DNA from: Streptantibioticus ferralitis
Lineage (GTDB): Bacteria > Actinomycetota > Actinomycetes > Streptomycetales > Streptomycetaceae
Direction: 5' to 3'
DNA: 64,000 nt
Assembly (NCBI RefSeq): GCF_029223525.1
Contig: NZ_JARHTQ010000003.1
Coordinates: forward strand, 62,001-126,000
Shown: positions 43,817 to 52,261 of the stretch, piece after piece
Layout of the letters: every line of letters begins with the position of its first letter
Position numbering within the stretch: position 1 is the first letter of the stretch
Program-made: the position numbers and the translations under genes
Notes under the pieces: model-generated
Databases searched by the model: none
What the model was told of the DNA's origin: nothing
Seen by the model: only the letters and a program-made list of their open reading frames with translations

Positions 43817-45130
43817 TCAGAGGCTGGCCGGGGCGTCGCCCAGCAGGGAGCTGAGGTCGATGGCGTCGGCCATGGCCTGATAGCCGACGTCGCTGGGGTG
43901 CAGATGGTCGCCCGAGTCGTACATCGGGCGGAGCCGAGCGGGGTGTGCGGGGTCACGCAGGGCCTGGTCGAAGTCGACCACCGAGTCGAAGACCCGGCCG
44001 CTGCGGATCGCCGCGTTGACCTGTTCGCGAACGGTGTTGAGGCGGGGGTCGTAGCCGCGTTCGCCTTCGAAGGGGGTCAAGGTGGCACCCACCACACGGA
44101 TGCCGTGGGCGTGTGCCTCGCGGGTGATCTCCTGTAGGCCCGCGACGATGGCGTCCGGGTCGGCCTGACGCGGCGTCTGGATGATGTCGTTGATGCCGAG
44201 CTCGACGATCACGGTCTTGGCGCCGGTCCTGTACAGCGCATCGCGGTTGGCACGGTGCAGCGCGCTCGGACCGTTGCCCGCGAGGTTCGGGGCGGCGTCG
44301 AGCAGCACACGGTTGCCGCTGACCCCCTCGTTGAGCACGCCGAGGTGTGGCCCGGCGGCGCTGCCGTCCAGCCGCTCGGCGAGGTAGTCGGGCCAGCGGT
44401 GGTTGGCGCCGACCGTGGAGGTGAAGCCGTCGGTGATGGAGTCACCGAGGGCGACCACCGCGCCCTTGGCCTGATCGGTCCAGACGTCGACGGCGGTCAC
44501 ATAGCGCCAGTACGGGCTCTGTTCGGTGAAGGCGGTTCCGCCCGCGTCCGCCGCGTGGTCACCGCGCGCCACGTAGGACGTCTGGCGGGCGTGCGGGTGG
44601 TACGTGACGGAACCGGAGGCGTACGGGCTGAAGGTGGTGATCAGCAGGTCGGCGGCGCTCGGCACCGGCAGCCGTACCGGATCGCTGAGCACGCTCTCGC
44701 CCGCCGGTATGGTCACCACGGTGCGCCCGCCGAAGGCCAGCCCGGCGAGCGTGCTGGGGAGCGCGTCCGCCCCGCCGGTGCCGTCCGCGACCGCCAGTGT
44801 GGTGTGGGTCAGGGTGAGCGGTGCGGTGCCGAAGAGGTTGGAGAACTGGACCCGGGCGGCGGTGCCGCCCACGCTGATGTGCACCACGTTCCGGATCGAC
44901 ATGCCGGGGTAGCCGTGCGGAGTGTTCGGTTCCGCGGCTGCGGGTGCGGTGGCCCAGGTGCCGACCCAGGCTCCGGCGGCGGCCGGGGCGGCGGCGGTGG
45001 AGTGCGGCCGGGGTGCCGTCGGCGTGTCGTCGGTGTGCGCACCGCCGATGCCGACGAATATCGCGGTGCACACCACGCCGATTACCGACGCCAGCGCAGC
45101 GAGCAGGGCATAACCGGACTTCCTGGTCAC
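43817..45130 (-). CDS. Secreted SGNH/GDSL-family hydrolase
   Basis: 437 aa from GTG 45130, with GAGGAGAAG upstream. A signal or anchor helix (residues about 6-27) is followed by a low-complexity Thr/Ala/Pro segment. A jelly-roll-like N-terminal domain (about 60-225) precedes the SGNH domain: block I GDSITDG, the Gly block SGNRVL, block III ELGINDII and block V SGDHLHPSD, with catalytic Ser and His intact. It should be an extracellular esterase, lipase or carbohydrate deacetylase. Two-domain secreted SGNH hydrolases are frequent in Streptomyces. A divergent DUF445 gene starts 156 nt away. Confidence 0.92.
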   Translation of the reverse strand: MTRKSGYALLAALASVIGVVCTAIFVGIGGAHTDDTPTAPRPHSTAAAPAAAGAWVGTWATAPAAAEPNTPHGYPGMSIRNVVHISVGGTAARVQFSNLFGTAPLTLTHTTLAVADGTGGADALPSTLAGLAFGGRTVVTIPAGESVLSDPVRLPVPSAADLLITTFSPYASGSVTYHPHARQTSYVARGDHAADAGGTAFTEQSPYWRYVTAVDVWTDQAKGAVVALGDSITDGFTSTVGANHRWPDYLAERLDGSAAGPHLGVLNEGVSGNRVLLDAAPNLAGNGPSALHRANRDALYRTGAKTVIVELGINDIIQTPRQADPDAIVAGLQEITREAHAHGIRVVGATLTPFEGERGYDPRLNTVREQVNAAIRSGRVFDSVVDFDQALRDPAHPARLRPMYDSGDHLHPSDVGYQAMADAIDLSSLLGDAPASL

Positions 45131-45286
45131 GCGGTGCTTCTCCTCGGTCCTCTGGCGGCGGTACCGCGCGCCGCGCCCCATGATCATATGGGGCGCTCCG
45201 GAACTCCCCGCTGACCAGGCTGACCCGCGGGTTTCCGCCCCTAGAGACGACGGGAACCTGCCGATCGTTCCAGAGGTGGATGTGAC

Positions 45287-46639
45287 GTGGACGATCACGG
45301 AGACAATCACGGGGTGGAACGGATGGATGTGGTGGCGAAGACCGCCGTCGACAGCGGTCCTGCGGGGCGGCACGGCGGATTCTCGTACAGCCCGGCGGAC
45401 GAGGAGCGGCGGCGCGGCGTACGGAAGATGAAGCTGGTCGCGACCGGGTTCCTGGCGGTGGCGACGGTGGTGTACGGGCTCGCCAAGTGGGCGGGCGCCG
45501 CGGGTGCCGGGGCCTGGGCGGGGTACGTGGCGGCGGCCGCCGAGGCCGGCATGGTCGGTGCGCTGGCCGACTGGTTCGCGGTGACGGCGCTGTTCAAACG
45601 GCCGCTGGGGTTGCCCATCCCGCACACCGCGATCATCCCGACGAAGAAGGACGTACTGGGCAGGTCGCTCGGCGACTTCGTGGGCGAGAACTTCCTGTCC
45701 GAGCAGGTGGTGAGAGCCCGGCTGCGGGCGGTCGGCATCGGCTCGCGGCTGGGCGGCTGGCTTGCCGATCCGGACCATGCCGACCGGGTCACCGAGCAGG
45801 CGGCTGCCGCGCTGCGCGGCACGTTGAAGGTGCTGCGGGACTCCGACGTCCAGGCGGTCGTCGGCGAGGCGATCACCCGGCGGGCGGACACCATGGATGT
45901 GGCGCCGGGCCTGGGTCGGATGCTGGCGCGGGTGGTCGGGGAGGGCGGCCACCGCCGGGTGGTGGACCTGGTGTGCGTACGGGCCCACGACTGGCTGGTG
46001 CTGCACGGCGACTCGGTGATGGACGCGGTGCAGAACGGGGCACCCGGCTGGACGCCGCGGTTCGTCGACCGGCGGGTCGGGGAGCGGGTCTACAAGGAAC
46101 TGCTGCGGTTCGTCGGCGAGATGCGGGACATGCCGGACCATCCGGCACGCGGTGCGCTGGACCGCTTCCTGGCGGACTTCGCGCAGGAGTTGCAGTCCGA
46201 TCCGGACACCCGTGAGCGGGTGGAACGGTTGAAGCGGGACCTGCTGGCCCGTGGCGAGGTGCAGGACCTCATCGAGTCGACGTGGAACGCGGTGCGTTCG
46301 ATGGTGGTCTCGGCGGCCGGCGACGAGCGCAGCGAACTGCGGTTGCGGACCAGGGCGTCGTTGCTGTCGCTGGGCGCCCGGATGGCGTCCGACCGGCGAT
46401 TGCAGGCGAAGGTGGACGGCTGGCTGGAGGACGCCGCGACGTATGTGGTGACCACGTACCGGGACGAGATCACCGCGCTGATCACGGAGACCGTGGCCGG
46501 TTGGGACGCCGAGCAGACCTCCCGGAAGATCGAGGCACACGTCGGCCGTGACCTGCAGTTCATCCGCATCAACGGCACGGTGGTCGGCGCCCTGGCGGGT
46601 CTGCTGATCTTCACGGTGTCACGGGTGGTCGGCGGCTAG
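45287..46639 (+). CDS. DUF445-family membrane protein
   Basis: 450 aa from GTG 45287 (GAGG 10 nt upstream; GTG 45314 or ATG 45323 are alternatives). A basic N-terminal stretch, a helix hairpin at about residues 50-95 (VATGFLAVATVVYGLAKWA), and the family hallmark GALADWFAVTALFKRPLGLPIPHTAIIPTKKD. A long alpha-helical middle part then returns to a final membrane helix (VVGALAGLLIFTVSRVVGG). DUF445 (YheB-type) proteins are uncharacterised inner-membrane proteins. It has no operon partner; the sortase gene follows 99 nt later under its own promoter. Confidence 0.9.
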   Translation: MDDHGDNHGVERMDVVAKTAVDSGPAGRHGGFSYSPADEERRRGVRKMKLVATGFLAVATVVYGLAKWAGAAGAGAWAGYVAAAAEAGMVGALADWFAVTALFKRPLGLPIPHTAIIPTKKDVLGRSLGDFVGENFLSEQVVRARLRAVGIGSRLGGWLADPDHADRVTEQAAAALRGTLKVLRDSDVQAVVGEAITRRADTMDVAPGLGRMLARVVGEGGHRRVVDLVCVRAHDWLVLHGDSVMDAVQNGAPGWTPRFVDRRVGERVYKELLRFVGEMRDMPDHPARGALDRFLADFAQELQSDPDTRERVERLKRDLLARGEVQDLIESTWNAVRSMVVSAAGDERSELRLRTRASLLSLGARMASDRRLQAKVDGWLEDAATYVVTTYRDEITALITETVAGWDAEQTSRKIEAHVGRDLQFIRINGTVVGALAGLLIFTVSRVVGG

Positions 46640-46726
46640 GGACCGCCGGGGGAGCCGTCCGGGATCCGGGAGCGAAGCAAGCGGAAAACCTCCACCGCCA
46701 GCCTGGATACCTGACGATGCGTCACC

Positions 46727-46738
46727 TAGCCTGCCCGC
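46727..46738 (+). promoter_or_regulatory. -10 box for leaderless sortase mRNA
   Basis: TAGCCT (46727-46732) ends 6 nt before ATG 46739, with no ribosome-binding site between, so transcription likely starts at the A of the start codon. Confidence 0.5.
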
Positions 46739-47461
46739 ATGGGCAAGCTGGTACGGGCATGGTGGTGGCTGGCCGAGGCCTCGGTGACCCTCGGCGCCGT
46801 CGTGCTGCTGCTGGTGGTCCACCAGTTGTGGTGGACGAACCTCCAGGCGCGCGGCGCCGCGCACCGCGAGGTCGCAGCCCTGGAGCAGCAGTGGGACTCC
46901 CCGCCGCAGGCGCCGGTCGCCTCCGTCCACACCTCCGATGAATCCGCGGCCCGCACCGCCGCTCCCACCGCCGCGCCCCCCGCCAACGACCCGCCGCCCG
47001 CCCCGCAATGGGACATGGCGTACGCCGTCATCCGCATCCCCGCGATCGGGGTCAGCGCCCCCGTCGCCGAGGGCACCAGCAAGACCGCCGTGCTCAACCT
47101 CGGCTATGTGGGCCACTATCCGCACACCGCACAGCCCGGCCAGCCCGGCAACTTCGCGCTGGCCGGACACCGCAACACCCACGGCGAACCGTTCCGCTAC
47201 ATCAACCGGCTGCGCCCCGGCGACCAGGTGCTGGTGGAGACCGCGCGGGCGCGCTTCACCTACGTGGTCGACCAGACGGTTGCGCAGACCTCGGCGCTCG
47301 ACGGATCGGTCATCGACCCGGTGCCGTACAGCAGTGTGCACCCGGAGGACCGCATGACCGGTGCGGGCTACTACATCACGCTGACCACCTGCACACCCGA
47401 ATTCACCTCGCGGTACCGGCTGGTGGTGTGGGGGCGGTTGACGGCCGAGCGGCCACGCTAG
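46739..47461 (+). CDS. Class E sortase
   Basis: 240 aa. N-terminal membrane anchor (about residues 10-30), a disordered linker and a sortase beta-barrel. The catalytic triad is H144 (LAGHRNTHG), C218 (TLTTCTPEF) and R225 (TSRYRLVVWG), with the TLTTC pattern normal for class E. Class E enzymes of Streptomyces recognise LAxTG sorting signals and attach proteins to peptidoglycan, including chaplins. A candidate substrate with LAETG is encoded 7 kb away (54745-55491), but none lies in this operon. Surface cysteine transpeptidation happens outside the membrane. Confidence 0.95.
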   Translation: MGKLVRAWWWLAEASVTLGAVVLLLVVHQLWWTNLQARGAAHREVAALEQQWDSPPQAPVASVHTSDESAARTAAPTAAPPANDPPPAPQWDMAYAVIRIPAIGVSAPVAEGTSKTAVLNLGYVGHYPHTAQPGQPGNFALAGHRNTHGEPFRYINRLRPGDQVLVETARARFTYVVDQTVAQTSALDGSVIDPVPYSSVHPEDRMTGAGYYITLTTCTPEFTSRYRLVVWGRLTAERPR

Positions 47462-47470
47462 GGTCAGTGA
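47438..47470 (+). promoter_or_regulatory. Promoter for the DUF3311/symporter pair, overlapping the sortase stop
   Basis: A -35-like TTGACG (47438-47443) and a -10 TAGGGT (47459-47464), 15 nt apart, are followed by 6 nt and then GTG 47471. The -10 overlaps the sortase stop codon. Confidence 0.45.
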
Positions 47471-47677
47471 GTGTCAACGCCACTCAAACGCCGCCGTTCG
47501 CTGCTTTGGCTGCTCGTTCCGTATGTGTTCTTCCTGGCGGCACTACCGCTGGTGAACCGGGTTCATCCGGTGGTGCTGGGGATTCCGTTCCTGTTCTTCT
47601 GGATGCTGGTGGCGACCGCTGTGACACCGCTCGCGGTCTGGCTCGCGCACCGCGGCGACAGGGGCGTGCGGTCATGA
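47471..47677 (+). CDS. DUF3311 small membrane protein
   Basis: 68 aa with two helices (LLWLLVPYVFFLAALPLV and the segment VVLGIPFLFFWMLVATAVTPLAVWL split by a loop). DUF3311 proteins almost always precede a sodium-solute symporter gene, as here, and overlap it by 4 nt (ATGA). They are thought to be accessory subunits, comparable in position to DUF485 proteins with ActP, though no mechanism is proven. GTG 47471 follows a TAGGGT -10 box by 6 nt. Confidence 0.9.
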   Translation: MSTPLKRRRSLLWLLVPYVFFLAALPLVNRVHPVVLGIPFLFFWMLVATAVTPLAVWLAHRGDRGVRS

Positions 47678-49182
47678 ACGCCACCGTGGCGACCTCGGTG
47701 TTCGGGGTCTTCATGGTGCTCACGGTGGCGCTGGGGCTGCTCGCGGTGCGCGGCCGCGGCTCCGGGGGCGGCCTCGCCGACTGGTCGGTGGGCGGCCGAA
47801 GTCTGGGCACGTTCTTCATCTGGCTGCTGATGGCCGGGGAGAGCTACACCAGCTTCAGCTACCTGGGCGCGGCGGGCTGGGGGTACAACTACGGCGCACC
47901 GGTGCTCTACGTCATCGCGTATCTGTCGTGCGGCTACGCGGTGGGCTACGTCGTCGGGCCGATGCTGTGGAGTTACGCCCGCAGGCACGGCCTGGTCTCG
48001 ATCACCGACCTGGTCGCGCACCGGTTCGCCAGCCCCTGGCTCGGTGCGGCGGTCGCGGTGCTGGCCACGGTCTGCCTGCTGCCGTACATCCAGTTGCAGA
48101 TCACCGGCATGGGGGTGGTGGTCACCACCGTCTCCCATGGCGTGATCAGCCTCAACTGGGCCTATTTCATCGCCTTCTTGGTGACCACCGGCTTCGTGGT
48201 GGTGAGCGGGCTGCGCGGCAGCGCCTGGGTGTCGGTCCTCAAGGACGTACTGGTCATCGGCACACTGGGATTCCTCGCGGTGTACGTGCCGGTCCACTAC
48301 TTCGGCGGGTACGGGGAGTTGTTCGGCCGGCTGGTGCAGCACAAGTCGCAGTGGCTGACGTTTCCCGGGCATGCCTCGGGCGGCCTGGGGCAGACCTGGT
48401 TCATCACCACCACGGTCCTCAACTCGCTGACGGTCGTGATCTTCCCGACCACCGTCGCGGGCTATCTGGGCGCTCGGGACGCCGAGGTGCTCCGGCGCAA
48501 CGCGATCTGGCTGCCCTGCTACCAGGTGCTGCTGTTCGTCCCCGTGCTGTTGGGGATGGCCGCGCTGTTCGTGGTGCCCGGGCTGACCGGTGCCGGGTCG
48601 AACCTGGCGCTGTTCAAGCTGGTGGTCGATTCGCTGCCCGGATGGCTGGTGGGTCTTGTCGGGGTGGCGGCGGCACTCTCCTCGATCGTGCCGATGGCGG
48701 TGTTCATGCTGGTCATCGGCACGATGTGGGGGCGTAGCGTGCTCGGCGCGGTACCGCGGCTGGCGAATCGGCAGAAGCTGTGGTCGCAACTGGTCGTGGT
48801 GCTGGCGGGGGTCTCGGCGCTGCTCATGACGTACGAGGCGCCCAACACGCTGGTGCGGCTGTCGTTGATCTCCTACGAGGGCATGGCCCAGCTCGTGCCG
48901 ATGGTGTTGCTGGGGCTGCTGTGGCGCCGACTGACGTTGGTCGGCGCGGTGAGCGGGCTGGTGGCCGGGTTCACGGTGGCCTGCCTGCTGGTCTTCTCCG
49001 ACCAAGATCCGCTGTGCGGGGTGAATGCCGGGCTGCTCGCGCTCGGGGTGAACGTGCTGGTCACGCTGACCGTGACATACCTCGGCCCGCGCTCGGCGGA
49101 TCCGCGGCCCGATGAAGAGGTGCTGGCCGAGGAGGCGTTGGGGGAGGGCCGACCCGAACGCGTTGTCGGTGAGGCGGTCTAG
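47674..49182 (+). CDS. Sodium:solute symporter (SSS family, monocarboxylate-type)
   Basis: 502 aa from ATG 47674, with about 13 membrane helices and a short charged C-terminal tail. SSS landmarks: GRSLGTFFIWLLMAGESYTSFSYLGAAGWGY near the first gap (split here as GRSLGTFFIWLLMAGESYTSF and SYLGAAGWGYNYGAP) and ITDLVAHRFASPWLG near residue 110. The late PTTVAGYLGARDAEVLRRN lines the core. It resembles MctP/ActP-type importers of small monocarboxylates. Co-translated with the DUF3311 protein. Substrate is not determined; a nearby regulator is absent. Confidence 0.87.
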   Translation: MNATVATSVFGVFMVLTVALGLLAVRGRGSGGGLADWSVGGRSLGTFFIWLLMAGESYTSFSYLGAAGWGYNYGAPVLYVIAYLSCGYAVGYVVGPMLWSYARRHGLVSITDLVAHRFASPWLGAAVAVLATVCLLPYIQLQITGMGVVVTTVSHGVISLNWAYFIAFLVTTGFVVVSGLRGSAWVSVLKDVLVIGTLGFLAVYVPVHYFGGYGELFGRLVQHKSQWLTFPGHASGGLGQTWFITTTVLNSLTVVIFPTTVAGYLGARDAEVLRRNAIWLPCYQVLLFVPVLLGMAALFVVPGLTGAGSNLALFKLVVDSLPGWLVGLVGVAAALSSIVPMAVFMLVIGTMWGRSVLGAVPRLANRQKLWSQLVVVLAGVSALLMTYEAPNTLVRLSLISYEGMAQLVPMVLLGLLWRRLTLVGAVSGLVAGFTVACLLVFSDQDPLCGVNAGLLALGVNVLVTLTVTYLGPRSADPRPDEEVLAEEALGEGRPERVVGEAV

Positions 49183-49228
49183 TATCGAATCCGAGGTCGA
49201 AGCCTGAGACCTGGAGGGGGGTGCCGAG

Positions 49229-49549
49229 ATGTTCCGCGACAGCGGGTCCCGCGGTGTCCACGCGCTGCGCGCCTGCCTCGGCACGCTGATCCTTCTGCTG
49301 GGCGGGCTGCTGCTGACCCAGGCCCAGGTGACGACCGTGGTCGCGGCAGCCGCGACCACCGCCGCCGCGGTGCTGCTGTGCCGCGCCTTCGTCACCGCGG
49401 CCGCCGCCCGCCCCGTGCCGCCGGGGCGAATACGCACCGCGATCCGCGATCGGGAGCGCCGAACGGCGTTTCTGGCACAGCGGGATCCCGATGCCTCCGG
49501 CCGTCCGCGGCCCCGAGCGCCAGGCCGTCCGCTCTGGACGGCCGCGTAG
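49229..49549 (+). CDS. Small membrane protein upstream of the YidC-like gene
   Basis: 106 aa. Two hydrophobic segments (LRACLGTLILLLGGLLLTQ and VTTVVAAAATTAAAVLLCRAFV) form a membrane hairpin; the C-terminal 40 residues are Arg/Pro-rich and cytoplasmic. ATG 49229 is preceded by GGAGGG. Related small proteins appear next to YidC-like genes in other Streptomyces as I recall, so a helper role in membrane insertion is possible. Not otherwise recognised. Confidence 0.75.
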   Translation: MFRDSGSRGVHALRACLGTLILLLGGLLLTQAQVTTVVAAAATTAAAVLLCRAFVTAAAARPVPPGRIRTAIRDRERRTAFLAQRDPDASGRPRPRAPGRPLWTAA

Positions 49550-49657
49550 GCGCAAGCGCCTGTCCGGTTCGCCGGACACGCCAACGCGGCTCGTCATGCC
49601 GAATTCCGATTCCGATTACTCGGCTCCGGCTCGACGAGACCCGTGGAGGGCTCAACC

Positions 49658-50407
49658 ATGTCCGTTTTCACGCCACTTGTCACCCTGCTGTCCCAACTCG
49701 CCCATCTCCTGCAACCGCTGTTCGGCGCCTCGGCGATGGCCGCCGCGATCGTCCTGTTCACCTTGTGCGTACGCCTCGTACTGCACCCGCTGGCCCGGGC
49801 CGCCGCACGAGGCGAGCGGGTGCGCAACCGGTTGGCGCCGCGCATCGCCGAACTGAACGCCAGGCACAAGGGCGATCCGCAGCGGATGCAACGGGCGTTG
49901 ACCGAGCTGTACGCGAAGGAGGGGGTGTCGCCGATCGCCGGTTGTCTGCCGACGCTGCTGCAACTGCCGGTCTTCGCCGTGACGTACCACCTGTTCTCGG
50001 GTGGCGGCGGGGCGCTACGGGACCACACCCTGGCGGGCGCGCCGCTCGGTGGGCACTGGCTGGACGCGGTGCGCGCGGGCGGGGTGTTCGGGCCGCATGG
50101 GGTGGTGTTCCTTGCTCTGTTCGCGGTGATCACGGCGGTCGCGGCCTGGACCTTCCGGCGAGCGCGCAAGGCGGCGGCGCATGCGGGCTCGGCCGCGGCA
50201 CCCGGTGCACTGCCGGGGGCGGGCGGCCTGGCGAAGTTCCTTCCGCTGCTGTCCTTCGGGACGCTCGTCACCGCGGCCGTCGTCCCCCTCGCCACCGGGC
50301 TGTACCTGGCGACGACCATGACCTGGACCGCCGTTGAGCGGGCGCTGCTGCAACGGACTCCGGACACACCCGAGGTGGCACCCGGTGCCGTTGAGTCCAT
50401 TCCGTGA
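49658..50407 (+). CDS. YidC/Oxa1-family membrane protein insertase (second copy)
   Basis: 249 aa from ATG 49658 (GGAGGG 7 nt upstream). Five helices; the conserved insertase core includes RLVLHPLARAAARGERVRNRLAPRI, the ELYAKEGVSPIAGCLPTLLQLPVF loop (shown as AKEGVSPIAGCLPTLLQLPV) and the positively charged groove. It lacks the long C-terminal tail of the rnpA-linked YidC, and it is far from rnpA, so it is a paralogue. It should integrate small proteins into the membrane independently or with Sec. The preceding small membrane gene is 108 nt upstream. Confidence 0.88.
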   Translation: MSVFTPLVTLLSQLAHLLQPLFGASAMAAAIVLFTLCVRLVLHPLARAAARGERVRNRLAPRIAELNARHKGDPQRMQRALTELYAKEGVSPIAGCLPTLLQLPVFAVTYHLFSGGGGALRDHTLAGAPLGGHWLDAVRAGGVFGPHGVVFLALFAVITAVAAWTFRRARKAAAHAGSAAAPGALPGAGGLAKFLPLLSFGTLVTAAVVPLATGLYLATTMTWTAVERALLQRTPDTPEVAPGAVESIP

Positions 50408-50545
50408 ACCGGTCTTGCGGAGTGGCCATCCGGGATTGGAGGATCAGACAAGTCATCCGATGACCGTCCTCGTCGGCTGCGTGGAACCGCATGGCTGCCA
50501 GCCCTGCGTCACAACGTGTCCACCCCTCGACCACGGGAGTCCTCA

Positions 50546-51403
50546 ATGAAGCTGCTGCGTGTCGGACCGGCGGGAGCGGAGCGCCCGGCGCTGCTGGACC
50601 ACGACGGGATCCTGCGCGACCTGTCGGGACTGGTGCCGGACATCGACGGGGCACTGCTCGCCGACGAGTCCGCGCTGGCCACTGTGCGCGACGCCGCGCA
50701 GGGTGGCGCGCTGCCGGTGCTCGATCAGTCGGGGCCGCGCATCGGTCCACCGCTCGGCCGGATCGGAAAGATCGTCTGCATCGGGCTCAACTACCATGAC
50801 CACGCCGTCGAGACCGGGGCGCCGATCCCGGCCGAGCCGGTCGTGTTCATGAAGGCCGCGGACACCGTGGTCGGCCCGGACGACACCGTGCTCATCCCCA
50901 GGTCCAGCGTGAAGACCGACTGGGAAGTCGAGTTGGCGGTCGTCATCGGCCGCACCGCGCGCTATCTGGAGACTGACGCGGAGGCCCTGGCGGCCGTCGC
51001 CGGATACACGATCGCGCACGATGTGTCCGAGCGCGAGTTCCAGATCGAGCGGGGCGGCCAGTGGGACAAGGGCAAGAACTGCGAGACGTTCAACCCGCTC
51101 GGCCCCTGGCTGGTCACCGCCGACGAGATCGCGGACCCGCAGGGGCTGACACTGCGGTTGTGGGTCAACGGCGAGCTGAAGCAGGACAGTTCGACGGCGA
51201 ACCAGATCTTCCCGGTCGCTCAGGTCGTGCGGTACCTCAGCCGGTTCATGACCCTGCACCCCGGTGACGTCATCAACACCGGCACCCCGGCGGGCGTGGC
51301 CCTCGGGCAGCCGGAGCCCAAGCCGTACCTGCGCGCCGGTGACGTGGTGGAGCTTGAGGTGACAGGACTCGGCCGCCAGCGGCAGGTGTTCAAGAACGCG
51401 TAG
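50546..51403 (+). CDS. Fumarylacetoacetate hydrolase-family protein
   Basis: 285 aa from ATG 50546 (GGGAG upstream). Metal-site motifs KIVCIGLNYHDHAVETG (residues about 78-94), EVELAVVIG near 127, and GYTIAHDVSEREFQ near 150; the late motif GDVINTGTPAGVALG is typical. The family includes fumarylacetoacetase, ureidoglycolate lyase, 2-oxo-hept-3-ene-dioate hydratase/isomerase and acylpyruvase; sequence alone cannot choose. Because hppD is 35 kb away there is no operon-level reason to assign fumarylacetoacetase. It is a single-gene unit with its promoter in the preceding 138 bp. Confidence 0.92.
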   Translation: MKLLRVGPAGAERPALLDHDGILRDLSGLVPDIDGALLADESALATVRDAAQGGALPVLDQSGPRIGPPLGRIGKIVCIGLNYHDHAVETGAPIPAEPVVFMKAADTVVGPDDTVLIPRSSVKTDWEVELAVVIGRTARYLETDAEALAAVAGYTIAHDVSEREFQIERGGQWDKGKNCETFNPLGPWLVTADEIADPQGLTLRLWVNGELKQDSSTANQIFPVAQVVRYLSRFMTLHPGDVINTGTPAGVALGQPEPKPYLRAGDVVELEVTGLGRQRQVFKNA

Positions 51404-51430
51404 TGCCCCTCCGGCGGATTCCATCGCGGG

Positions 51431-51763
51431 GTTGCGGTTCGTTCGGCATCCGCCGGGCTCCGCCGTGGTGGTTGCCCGCCGTTGTGGTGGGCTATGGGGC
51501 CGGGGTAAGCGCTGATGCCGCGGGGGTTGTGGTTGGTTCGGTTCCGCCAGGTCACGGCGTGGTGGTTGCCCGCCGTCGTGGCGGGTCATCAAGTCGGGGC
51601 GAGCCCCGACATCCCGTCTCGATGGCGACTTGCCGCAACCCCGGCGGGTTCGGGGCCTGGCCCCAACCTTGCCGGGGGTCTGGGGGCTTGCCCCCAAGAA
51701 GGACCCGCCGCGACGGCGAGCAACCACCACGGTGGAGCCCGGCGGTGCCGCACGAACCGCGAC
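51431..51763. repeat. Large imperfect inverted-repeat element in the intergenic region 51404-51784
   Basis: A 52-nt left arm (51431-51482: GTTGCGGTTCGTTCGGCATC...) is matched on the opposite strand by 51712-51763 with only a few mismatches. A third copy of the core GGTGGTTGCCCGCCGTCGTGGCGGGTC (51560-51587) pairs better still with 51702-51727. Internal hairpins occur at 51593-51610 (GTCGGGG-loop-CCCCGAC) and 51675-51697. The whole 333-bp unit looks like a mobile-type palindromic repeat or a remnant, since no coding frame fits it. Confidence 0.75.
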
Positions 51764-51784
51764 CACCGCCTAAATTTCCGCCGG

Positions 51785-52261
51785 TCAGGCGATGAGGCGT
51801 TCGAGGGCGGTGACCACCAGCGCGTGGTCCTCCGCCTGCCGCAGGCCCGAGACGGCGGCCGCGCCGATGACGCCGACCCCGTCAACGCGCAGCGGGAAGG
51901 CGCCGCCGTGTGCCGCGTACCGGTCAGGGGCCAGCCGAGAGGACTCCTCGAAGGTGGTGCCCTTGGCGCGGAAGCGGGTGCCCACCAGGTAGGAGCTTTC
52001 CGCGTACCGCTCCACCACTCGGCACTTGCGCGCCAGCCACTCGTCGTTGTCGGTGGACGAACCGGGGAGCGCGCAGTGGAACAGGCGCTGCGGGCCGCGA
52101 AGGATGGTGATGGCGACCGGCGCCTGACGCTCCAGAGACAGCTCCCGTAGCAGGCCGCCCAGTCGCCAGGCGTCCTCATGCGTGAACCGCCCCAGCGTGA
52201 GCCGGTGTTCCTGCTCCTCAAGTACCGGTACGAGCGCCAACGCCTCCTGACGGCCGGTCAT
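51785..52261 (-). CDS. UPF0303/HbpS-like heme-degrading domain protein
   Basis: 158 aa, GlcG/HbpS-like alpha/beta fold of the UPF0303 group (yeast YBR137W family). Recognisable parts are APVAITILRGPQRLFHCALPG, the FRAKGTTFEESSRL segment and the closing FPLRVDGVGVIGAAAVSGLRQAEDHALVV. HbpS-type proteins bind heme or other small ligands; the activity of this subgroup is not established. Its start overlaps the stop of the Gfo/Idh/MocA gene by 4 nt (ATGA), so the two are co-translated and the protein may act on the same metabolite. Confidence 0.87.
   Translation of the reverse strand: MTGRQEALALVPVLEEQEHRLTLGRFTHEDAWRLGGLLRELSLERQAPVAITILRGPQRLFHCALPGSSTDNDEWLARKCRVVERYAESSYLVGTRFRAKGTTFEESSRLAPDRYAAHGGAFPLRVDGVGVIGAAAVSGLRQAEDHALVVTALERLIA

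Noticed and set aside
43817-46540. 907-codon minus-strand frame upstream of the SGNH hydrolase
   Set aside because: The extra part is antisense to the DUF445 gene; the hydrolase has a good start and ribosome-binding site at 45130.
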